NCBI GenBank assembly: GCA_902651635.1
Contig: CACRSC010000028.1
Coordinates: 321,299 to 385,298, forward strand
DNA from: Mastigamoeba balamuthi
Lineage: Eukaryota; Evosea; Mastigamoebida; Mastigamoebidae
Direction of reading: 5' to 3'
DNA: 64,000 nucleotides
In this document: positions 1 to 8,969 of the stretch, piece by piece
How positions within the stretch are numbered: position 1 is the first letter of the stretch
Layout: each line of letters opens with the position of its first letter
Made by a program: the position numbers and the translations under genes
The notes under the pieces: generated by a model
Database searches by the model: none
Seen by the model: the letters and a program-made list of their open reading frames with translations, nothing else
Told to the model about the DNA's origin: nothing

Positions 1-776
1 ATCCGCATACAGAACCGTCAGTTTGGCGAGCTGGCCGATCGAGGACGGGAACGTGCCGCTCAGCTTGTTTTTCTTCAAAATCCTGGCAGCGGGACCGCGT
101 GAGCATGAGAGGTGGCGGGTCTGGCCTGTGCGCACAGCGTATCCAGGCGGCCGAGGTCCCCGATCGCCCCGGGGACTGTGCCGACGAAATTGGAACTCGA
201 AATCTCGCTGCCCAGAGCAAACCGAATCAATCAGAATCAATTAGATATTTTGTCGCGAGGGGCCGCTCGGTGAACATACAGGTAATCCAGATTCTCGAGG
301 AAGAGAATCGAGTCGTTGAGGGTCCCCTCGTGAAGGCCCTGCAGCATCCTGTACTCCCCCCAGCAGGGAAAAAGAGCGAACAACACTCGAGTCAGCCCGG
401 CAGCAGAGGCCACCTTGCTGGGAGACCCTCACAGGGCGACCACGGTGTCGTTCTCGCAGGTGACGCCGTCGAGGGATTCGTTGCAGGGGGTGGCCCAGGC
501 GCAGGGGGTCGCCCCGGCCCACGAGCCCTCCCGCAGCGACGGCGACGAGCTCCAGAGGTCGCAGAGCGCCCTGACCTCCTGCTGGGGCGTCGCAGACACA
601 GCCGCGGCGCAGCAGGCGACGACGGCCAGGGCCAGGAGAGCCCACGAGGCTGAGCTGCCTGCGGTGGCTGCGTGGAGTGGAGAGTAAGTGGGAGCGGTGT
701 GCCAGAGACAAACTGTGGACTGACGTAGGGGACTGCTGAGAGCCACCCGCTCGCGCTGAAAGACGAGACGGGGCAT
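1..776 (-). CDS. Secreted leucine-rich-repeat protein, N-terminal part
   Basis: Runs off the left edge. Exons on the minus strand: 433..776, 280..348, 136..207 and <1..82, all in phase. The start at 776 is followed about 30 residues in by a hydrophobic signal peptide (SWALLALAVVACCAAAVSA). Next comes an LRR cap with the pattern L-C-D-L-W ... P-C ... W ... G-V-T-C, then repeats of the form L..L.L..N.L.G..P..IG.L..L. Each complete LRR sits on its own 69-72 nt exon and every intron interrupts a leucine codon as CT|G, so repeats could be gained or lost as exon units. The family is plant-type extracellular LRR; the rest of the protein, including any membrane anchor or kinase domain, lies outside the window. 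Role: probably surface recognition, by inference. Confidence 0.8.
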
Positions 777-1254
777 TGGACGGGAGGAGAGAGTGCTTGG
801 AGTGTGTGAGCGGGTGGGAAGGGAAGGGAGACGAAGGGGTTGGGTTGAACTTTGGTGACCGGGTGACTGGGCTTCGCCACAGGGTGTGAGAGTAAGAAAT
901 AAACGAAATTGTCGGAAGAATCTCGAGGTCGATTTGCAAGGGGTTACACTCTCCAGACTGCTCTTGTGGTGCGGGTCGCATGGACCCGACGCAATCGCCA
1001 CACGGCGTACACTGTCTGCGTTGCGAAGGAATACTATCCTGAAGGGGGAACACCCGTCACCCGAAAAACAGAGACAAAGCAACGCATGGCCCGCGCTCAA
1101 CCCCAATCGGATGGCAAACTCCTTTCAGGTTCCATCAAAGAGAGGGAGAGATGTGAGAAGCGTTTGCAACAGACTGGAGGAGAAGTTGCGGCATGGGGAC
1201 AGAATCAAGTGCAGCGACTGGCGCCAGAATCTAATTCCAGCGGGCAACTGCAGT
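777..1254. promoter_or_regulatory. Divergent intergenic region between LRR and GT8 genes
   Basis: 478 bp lie between two divergent start codons and must hold both promoters. No ORF here resembles a protein. I did not find the ATATC motif seen upstream of many other genes in the window. Confidence 0.5.
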
Positions 1255-2744
1255 ATGCGGACAGTCGACTGCATCGCGCTCGCACTGCTCGTGGCGTCAG
1301 GGGCTCCGGCTGCAAACTCCCTGAGGGGGGCGTGGGTCACCGTGCGCCCTCAGTGCCCTCGTGCTCGCGGTGTTCCGTGCTCGGCCTGGACGCTCATCTC
1401 CTTCGCCCCAGGTCGTCTACGGAGGAACTCCCAAGGACGCTGAGTACTACGAGGGCGCCCGCGTCGCTCTGCGCTCCGTGCGTGACACGGGCACCGCCTA
1501 CGACCGCGTCGCCCTGCTCTCCCCCGAAGTCCCGCGCAGCATCGAGCGCTCCCTCGAGTCGGACGGCGTCGTCGTGGTCCGCGTCCCCAACGTGGCGAGC
1601 CCGTACAGGCCCTCGCAGGGCCGCTTCGTCCGCACGCTCAACAAGCTCGCCGCGTGGTCCGACGCGCTCGAGTCGCGCGGCTACGAGCGCGCGGTGATGC
1701 TCGACGCCGACGTGCTGGCGCTGGCCAACGCTGACGAGCTGTTCGAGTGCGGGGCGACCTGCGTGGCGTTTGTCAACCCGTCGATCTTCCACACGGGCGT
1801 CGTCGTGCTGACGCCCTCCAACGCGACGTTCCAGCGCATGCTCGCGGACCTGCAGCGCCTCCCCAGCTACGACGGCGCCGACCAGGGCTTCCTCAACAGC
1901 TTCTTCGCTGGCGCGCTGGCGGGCCCCCTGTTCGCGGGCTCCGCACTCACCCCGACGCCCGACGTTGCCCGCCTGCCCTTCTGCTACAGCATGGACCACT
2001 TCTTCTACTACCAGCGCTTCCGCTGGGAGGTCCACGGCTGCACTCCCAAGGCATGTGGGCCCCCCAGGCCGCCGCTCCTGTGGACTCTTGACCAGTCCTC
2101 TCACATCTCACGTTGCCCGAATTAGTTGATGACGTTCCCGAGCATGCCGCAGCTCAAGCCGTGGTACTGGTACAGCTGGCCGCTGATGGACCTCACGCCG
2201 TCGTGGCACGCGGTGAGGAGGGGCCTCGGCGACAGCCTTCCCTTTGCCTGCTTTATCTTGCCGCTGCTCGCCTCCTGTGTGCTGTTCGTGGTTGCTCGTT
2301 CGCAGCCCTCCGTGAAGCCTCGCGCCAAGTGGGTAGCGAGGAGGGCCTGGCCTGCTGTGCTCGTCGTCCCCCTGCGTGCGTAGCGGTCGCCGTTGTGTCC
2401 GTGGCTGATGGAGGCTCTGGCGCAGTGTTCATTCCCGTGGTGGTCCCGCCGTGGTTTGGGTGGACGCTGTACTTGTGGTGGGTTGCCAACTGCACAGCAG
2501 CCATCAGCATCCTCTCGTTTTGCCACCTGTCGCACAGCCCGCTCGTATGGGCGCCCCTCTCCGCAGTCCTCTGCTTTGTGCGTGCAGTTCTGTCCTCTTT
2601 GCAATCCGTCTGCTCATGTATGCACAGGTGGCTCTGCTCTCACTCCCCGTGTTTCCGACAGGCCCGCACAAGTGGGTCTTCTGTGGGGTGGGGGTGGTGG
2701 CATGTCTGGCGTCCCTGTCCCTGCCCTTCTTCGCGATCACGTGA
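1255..2744 (+). CDS. GT8 glycosyltransferase with multi-pass C-terminus (PGSIP6/IPUT1-like)
   Basis: Exons 1255..1341, 1412..2050, 2126..2375, 2426..2577 and 2628..2744 close in phase to 414 residues. A signal peptide (about residues 1-20) precedes a GT8 catalytic domain. It contains the DxD metal/nucleotide-sugar motif as LDADVL, a DQGFLN motif and, near the end, the KPWYWYSWPLMDL block typical of the glycogenin-like PGSIP group. About four hydrophobic segments follow (residues ~260-414), including PPWFGWTLYLWW. Signal peptide plus GT8 plus membrane tail is the layout of plant IPUT1/PGSIP6, which glucuronosylates inositol-phosphoceramide in the Golgi. That substrate is inference; Golgi localisation is likely. 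The second intron (2051-2125) reads as GC-AG (AAG|gcatgt). Confidence 0.85.
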
Positions 2745-3043
2745 ATTCCGTGCTGCCCTAATGCGACGTGATTTGATGGTCCTCCAAGGGAAGAGTCTTC
2801 AAGATGTCCCAGGAGTGGCCCTGCAAGAACTTAGATTGCAACAATGGGACGAACTGCAGTGCCATCCTGGCATACAGGCTCCTATCCGCCCCTGGAGTGA
2901 ATCAGGCCCAAGTGCATCAGCGGGATTTTTGAAAAAAGGGGGGTGAAACCTAAGCTTGTTTCCACCAGGGGGAGCAGGGAGGAGCAAAGCAAGGGGTGGG
3001 GGAGAGAAGGAAAAGAGGGAAGAAAGGGGATTGACTGATGACC
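2745..3043. other. Convergent intergenic region
   Basis: About 300 bp between the 3' ends of the GT8 and CELF genes. It contains short A/G-rich runs and no coding sequence that I can support. Confidence 0.5.
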
Positions 3044-6000
3044 TCAGTAGGGCCTCGAGGTCTTGGAGTGCTCGTGCTTGATCTGGACCTTGAGCCTCTT
3101 GTCCCCGATCGCGTAGCCGTTCATCGCGGCGATCGCCGCCTGCGCGGCCGCGGGGTCCGAGTAGCTGACAAAGCCGAAGCACTTGCTGGCCCCCGTCTCC
3201 TTGTCCACAAACACGCGCGCGCTCAGCAGGTTGCCGAAGGGCGTGAACGCGTTGGCGAGGTCCGAGTCGGTGAACTCCTTGGGCAGGTGGTAGATGAACA
3301 GGTTCGCTCCCGACGGCCCTGCCATCCATCTGTGAGCGAGAGGGGGAGGGACTCGAGGCAATTGCGCGTACCCTCGTTCTGCTTGGGCGGCGGCGACGTC
3401 GACGACGGAGGCATGTCGTGCGGCATGGGCATCGCGGCGGGCTGGGGCGGGTACCTCGCGGCGGGCGGGACGTAGCCTGTGCTCGGGGCTGCAGGCAGCC
3501 GCACGTTAGTCGCGTTTGGATTGCGGTAGGCGTTTGTGGGCCACTGGGGCACTGAGGTGGGCAATGGGGACTGTGTGGTGCTGCTGGGGTCCGCTGGGCA
3601 CAACGCAAACTCGAAGAGGACGCGCGCGTGGGGTTCGCGGACGCGCGTTGGACGGGCACGCAAGGGACGCAGCACCGCGGCACTGCGACAGGACAGCAGC
3701 ATCGCAACCAGCCAACCCAGCGCTACAGACAGGCGAGCACTGCACTGCACAACTGCGCGACGGACGGGCGCTCTGCGCTGCGCTGCACGCGGGACGCCAA
3801 CGACCCCATCCGGCCAACCACAGCGCAGGCGCAGTTGCGAAACGCGTCGGGCACCGCGCGCACGCGCTGGGGCGAGGACGAGGACGAGCCGTACCCCCTG
3901 GGTGCTCCGCTCCGACTGCAGCTGCGTGGTGGTCTTCCGCTCCTCACAGCCCGGCAGCCGTCCGTCCGTCCAGACGCCCGGCCGTCTCTCTCTCGCCTCG
4001 CGCTCTCTCGCGCCAAGAAGCTCTCACGCCGGACGCGGGCAGAGGGAGCGCGCCTCACGACTCACGCGGGGTGGCGGTGGTGGTGGTGGCGTGCTGGGTG
4101 TGGTGTCGGGTGGCGTGCACCTGCAGCGGGCGGTATCCTCTGGATCATCTGCGGCGGGCGGTGTCAGACGCGTGCGGGGCGGCGGAGGAGGACGCAGACG
4201 CATGTGGCGGGCACCTGGAGCTGTGCCTGGGCCGCCTGCAGCTGCGCGATCTGCTGCTGGATCTGGAAGAGCTGCGCCGAGGGGTTGAAACCCCCGGTCG
4301 CCGCCGCGAACGACCGCATGGGGTCGGGCATCCCTCCAAACTGCGCGCCCGTCGTCGTGAGGAGGGCGTCCCGAGGGTGTGAGAGAAGATGGGGCCCCCC
4401 TACGCACCACAGCCCGCTCGACACACCTCTCCTGCTTCTCCCTGCGCGACTCGGAGAACCTCACGACGAGCTCCGTGGGCCCGTTCTGTTTGCGTGCGCG
4501 ACATTGTTTGAGATTAGAGACGCCGTGCCGCGAATTCAAACGCGATTATCAATTGAACTGGGGGGCAGGGGCGAGGAGAGCGCACGGGCATGCGGTACTT
4601 GCCGTCGAGGGCGTTGATGGCGGCGAGGGCCTCGTCGCGGGAGCGGTAGCGGACAAAGGCGCAGCCCTTGCTGACGCCGTCGTGGCCACGGAGGACAGCG
4701 ACCTCGACGAGGCGGCCGTAGGGCTCAAAGACGGGGCGCAGGTCCTCCTCCGTCGCCGTGTTGGGCACCTTGCCGATGAACAGCTTCACGTCCTCCTGCT
4801 CCACTGCGCGCGAGGGGAGGGCGGCAGGGTGTGGTGGGGGTGGGGGTGGGGGGTGCCAGTGTGTTAGTCACCCGCCGAGTGTGCTGCTGTGCACTGTGCG
4901 TGTGTTGACTGCACTGGAACGCAAAACGCGAGAGTGCTGCGTGTTGTGTGCTGTGTGCTGTGTGCTGCTGTGTGTGTTGATCGCACTGGCACGCCATACA
5001 CGCCAGAGTGCTGTGTGCTGCTGTGCGTGTGTTGACTGCAAAACGCCAGAGTGCTGCGTGTTGTGTGCTGTGTGCTGTGTGCTGCTGTGTGCGTGGTGAC
5101 TGCACTGGCACGCAATACGCGCTCTGCGTGCTGTCTGAGATACGCGACAGGGTAGCTGAGCTTGCGCTGCCTGTCGCGTGTTGATGTGTGTTGCTTGCAT
5201 TGGCACTTGTACGCAAAGCGTGTCAATGTGCTGTGCGCGTGTGGTGTGCAGCAGTGTGTTTGCTGCTCTCTGGTGCGCACCGATGGGGCGTGTGGCTCCC
5301 GACTCTGCGTAGCGCACCTGGAGGGGGTTGGCCGCCCCCTGCCCTCACACCATTGCCCCGTGTCAGTACTGTGCAGGCACCAACCCACGGCGCAGCAAAG
5401 AAGCTCCCCACTCCCCGCCAGCATCGCGCCGGCCACGCGCGTGATTGGGGGATACGAATTGATTTGTATTAAATTGAATTGAAGTGCTTAGGCACACAGT
5501 GACAAGAGTCAATTGCGCAAGCCAGCAGACACAGCACGCCCCGCACCCCATGGCACGTAGCGCAGGCCCTCGACGAGAGCGTGGCGGGGGAGGGATCGAG
5601 TGTGTGGCAGGATCCCACGCAATTAAGGAGACAAACCCAAAGGAGCGCACAAAGGGGACTGAGGAGCGCAGGGGGGGGGAGGGCTCGCGTACCGGCAGGT
5701 GGACCTTGTTGTGCAGCCCCGCCATGGCGTTCTCCGCGTCGATCTTCTGCTTGTACGTCACAAACGCGCATCCTGCACCCAAACACAGAGAACAGAGCAC
5801 ACAGGAGACGGGGAGACAGAGCTCTGAGCGCTCGGAGAGGAGAGGGGAGAGGGGAGCGGGGTGGGAGATGGGGGGGTCGGGACCTCGGGACTCGCCGGTG
5901 GCGCGCTGGCGGATGATGGCGACCTCGATGATGGGCCCGTAGGGGTCGAAGAGGGGGCGCAGGTCGGCCTCGCTGAAGTGGCGGGGCACCTGCCCGATGA

Positions 6001-6079
6001 ACAGCTTCGTCGCGTTCCGCAGCGTCTCCGACACGTTCGGCGGCAGGCGCGGGGCGGTGCTCGACGCGGCGTCCATCAT
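3044..6079 (-). CDS. CELF/Bruno-type RNA-binding protein, three RRMs
   Basis: Exons on the minus strand: 5884..6079, 5693..5772, 5281..5338, 4586..4803, 4427..4485, 4215..4340, 4121..4148, 3372..3593 and 3044..3318. RRM1 ([20 protein letters not shown]) and RRM2 ([20 protein letters not shown]) are adjacent. A Gln/Pro/Ala-rich linker follows, then RRM3 at the extreme C-terminus ([20 protein letters not shown] ... FGFVSY), ending SRPY as CELF proteins do. This layout is diagnostic of CELF/Bruno factors, which regulate splicing, translation and decay through U/GU-rich RNA. All junctions are in phase except 4427/4340, where the obvious donor (AG|gtgtgt) is one phase off; a GTGAGG donor at 4464 would restore phase but drop conserved residues. 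One intron carries a GT-rich tandem repeat (4880-5250). Confidence 0.88.
4880..5250. repeat. Degenerate GT-rich tandem repeat inside CELF intron
   Basis: Five to six imperfect units of about 53-80 bp. Each contains a core like GTTGACTGCACTGGCACGC, then a CCAGAGTGCTG segment and a run of TGTGCTG. It fills most of the 477-nt intron between the linker exon and RRM2. Read in the direction of transcription the repeat is CA/AC-rich. Confidence 0.75.
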
Positions 6080-6464
6080 CGGCGGCGGGTGGCGGGAGGG
6101 AGGGAGGGCGGCGGCGGGGGAGGGGGAAACGCCGATTCGGGTGGCGGAGTGTGAAGAGAAAAGACGTAAATATCAAGAGAGAGAAGATATATCGGCCTGA
6201 TATCTCAATCCCGGATATCCTCTGGACGTTGAACGCCACAATCACCGTATCGTACCTTCAGGAGGCACGTGAGCAAGCTCCAGTTCACTCGGTTCCTTGA
6301 AGAAGAGGAGACAATGGTCATTCTGCAACTGCAAGACATCAGACCCCTTCCAGAAAAGAGCACTGACGCCACGACTTGTATTGCCGATTGGCAAATGCAG
6401 CATTGCACACAAAACCACACGCATCCTTGTATTACTGAGGGGAGGAGGGCCGATATCCGCTGAG
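6080..6464. promoter_or_regulatory. Upstream region of CELF gene / 3' flank of acyltransferase
   Basis: 385 bp, non-coding. It contains GATATATCGGCCTGATATC at about 6187-6205, a near-palindromic form of the ATATC motif found upstream of several other genes, followed by a second GGATATCC a few bases on. Both lie 105-140 bp upstream of the CELF start and are the best promoter candidates. Confidence 0.4.
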
Positions 6465-8417
6465 TCAGTGCACGTAGTCGTGGCAGAACATGATGAACTG
6501 GTGAGGCAGCACAACGTTCTTGCCGGTCCAGTAGATGGTGATGCCGTAGGTCGCGATCAGCATCGAGAACCCTGGTGTCGACGTAAGCAAGCCGTCAGGG
6601 GGGAGCCACCGGAGCGAGCGGACCCCTGCGAAGGGGAGGAGGCGTACCGAGGGGCCACATGAGCAGAACAAAGTAGGGGCCGATGCGCTTGTTGACCGCC
6701 TTGCCAAACGGCGTCTTGGCGACGACGATGAACAGGACGAGAACCGTCATGCCGATCGTGTGGAAGAGCGTCAGGCACTTGAACGAGTACGAGAGGATGA
6801 AGTCGTGCCACCTGTGCTCCCCCAGCGCAGACACGTCAGGAATGGGGGGACTCTCCCATGAGGACGGCGGGCGCTCCGTACGAGGCAGAGAGCATGATCG
6901 ACGTGGCCACGGCAGCGCCCTTGGACATCTTGACCTTGTGGCGCAGGAACACGTAGAGCATGCCCAGCCACATCTGGACCGTGGAGTTCCACTTGCGGGC
7001 CCAGACGGCGACGTCGGCAGAGTCCCACCAGTCCTCGTAGAAGTCCCTGTTGGCGTACATGCAGACCTCGCTGACGGCGTTGAGGAAGCAGTGGAACATG
7101 CCGTAGAAGAACACGAGCCAGCCGAAGAAGGCGGGGGTCATCAGGCGTATCCAGATCTCCACAAAGCCGTACTCGGGGAACTTCATCAGCAGCGGGATGG
7201 CGCAGTGGTTCAGCAGCTCGTACATGACCAGCAGGTTGAACAGGCTGGCCAGCATGTGCGACAGGAAGAACCCGAGGCGGAAGGTGCTCGCGCGGGTGTA
7301 CGAGAACTTTGGGGCGTAGACCAGCGTCGGGAACACAATGTACTGCAGGTACTGCTTTGCCGTGCAGCCCGCGTCCACGTCCATCATGCACGTGAAGAAG
7401 TAGCTATGCGACTGTGCGAGCAGCAACGGCATGACGCTTCAGTGTGAGCCACAGGGTTTTCGTGTTCTTATCAATTTGGACCGCCCGATTGTAAATTTGA
7501 ATTCCAATGAATTCAGTTGCATAAAGGCCTCGCGACCGACTGTACGAGCAACAATACACGAGACGGCATCATCTGTATGCGTTCACTGGATTGCGTGTTG
7601 AATTCAGAACGTTCTCCTTCCATAACTTCCAAAACGCAAATGAACAAGGCAAAGGAAAAAACAAAGGCAAATTGGGGTGCAGAGCAGCCGTCCGTGCCTT
7701 CATGATGAACACTGCGTGGTGCAGCGTCAGGGCGAGGCCCAGCAGGGTCGAGTACCCCGGGTGCAGCCACCACAGCGCGTACGGGGGCACCAGCAGCAGC
7801 GCGACCTGGCAGGCGACGTAGCAGGCGACGGTCGCGGGCACGCCGAGGGCGGCACGGGTGGGCCGCAGGGCCAGCAGCCAGCTCGAGAACGTCGACAGCC
7901 CCCCGGCCGCGTTGAGCGCCACCACGACGCACATCTGCGGCTGCAGCTGCCTCCCGAGCAGAGCAAACTCGGCGCGGAGCTCGCCCCGGGACCACGCGTC
8001 GTACAGCACGTTCCACACCCTGCATAAATCGGGATACCCGCGACGCGATTCATCAATTTGTCAGATCGACCAGATTGATTCCGCGAAATCAGGGAAATGT
8101 TGAAGAAATGTGCATCTGGGCAGTTCGGGTACGAAAGCGACGCACCACGTGGCGGCTAGCATTTGCGCCAGGACCGCCGGCATGTGGCCGCCCTTGGCGT
8201 CGAGGATCGAGACGCTGGGCTCTGTCGGCGGCCGCAGCGGGGCCTGGGGGCGGCGGTCCGTGCGGGCCCTCGGGGGGCTGCTGGCTGGGGGGCACGAGGG
8301 CTCCGGGGCCGGCGGGCAGCTGCTGCCCCCGGGGGCTCCGGACCGCTCGTTGTCGTTGTCGCAGGGGTCCCCGTGCCTCCGGGGCCGGATGCGGTGCACG
8401 GCGGTGGTCGACATCAC
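6465..8417 (-). CDS. Membrane-bound O-acyltransferase, DGAT1/ACAT (SOAT) family
   Basis: Exons 8146..8417, 7698..8019, 6882..7411, 6648..6811 and 6465..6571 close in phase to 464 residues. A disordered N-terminus of about 90 residues is followed by some nine hydrophobic segments. Family motifs are present: MKSHSY across the exon 2/3 junction, FYEDWW (canonical FYxDWW), then the ARKWN...WL block and the histidine motif SASWHDFILS, formed exactly when the 6812-6881 intron is removed. These ER enzymes esterify diacylglycerol or sterols with acyl-CoA; the sequence does not settle which substrate. Intron 7412-7697 is long (286 nt) and reads as GC-AG (AAG|gcacgg). The first codon could be 8417 or 8414 (Met-Met). 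Confidence 0.9.
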
Positions 8418-8969
8418 AACGGTTGTCGCGTGGGGTACGAGAGTACAACAGAGGCAACTCGGACAACAGCTCGAGTGAAGGTCTAGTCACCGTAACTCTT
8501 GATGAAAAATCAAGCGGATCTTTCTGCGCCGGTGATACAGCCCGGCAGTATCGGTGACTCACGGGATGATGCCGGATCAAAGGAAATTCCTGACAAGAGC
8601 CATTTCAGTGTAGTTCATCTGGAATTCGTGCACATCCTTCGTCCCAGCTCGGCGTTGGGTTGGCCAACCGCTCCGGGGGTGGTGGGATGGTTTTCCTTGC
8701 TATTCTCGGTTTTCTGTCATTATGCAGCGGTGATGTCATCTATGGTGATACGTCACTACGCCACACACTGTGCGAGGGCATATTTGAACTTCTTCGTATG
8801 AAGAGCAATTGCGTTGGGGCAACAACAAATGTAGCCGTCAAAGTTGCTTCAGCCATACCACGAGCGTTTCAAAGGTATTCGTATGAAAATTCCAGCGGCG
8901 AGAAAATGCGGGAACGCAACAAATATTGAAAACGGAAACATCCGCAGATGCGGAGCTGGACATTTGTTC
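8418..8969. other. Intergenic region between acyltransferase start and STAT 3' end
   Basis: 552 bp. No ORF here looks protein-like on either strand, and no RNA gene was recognised. The right half is less GC-rich than the flanking genes. Confidence 0.4.

Noticed and set aside
4870-5300. CRISPR-like repeat array
   Set aside because: Units are degenerate, lack unique equal-length spacers and lie inside a eukaryotic intron; it is a minisatellite.
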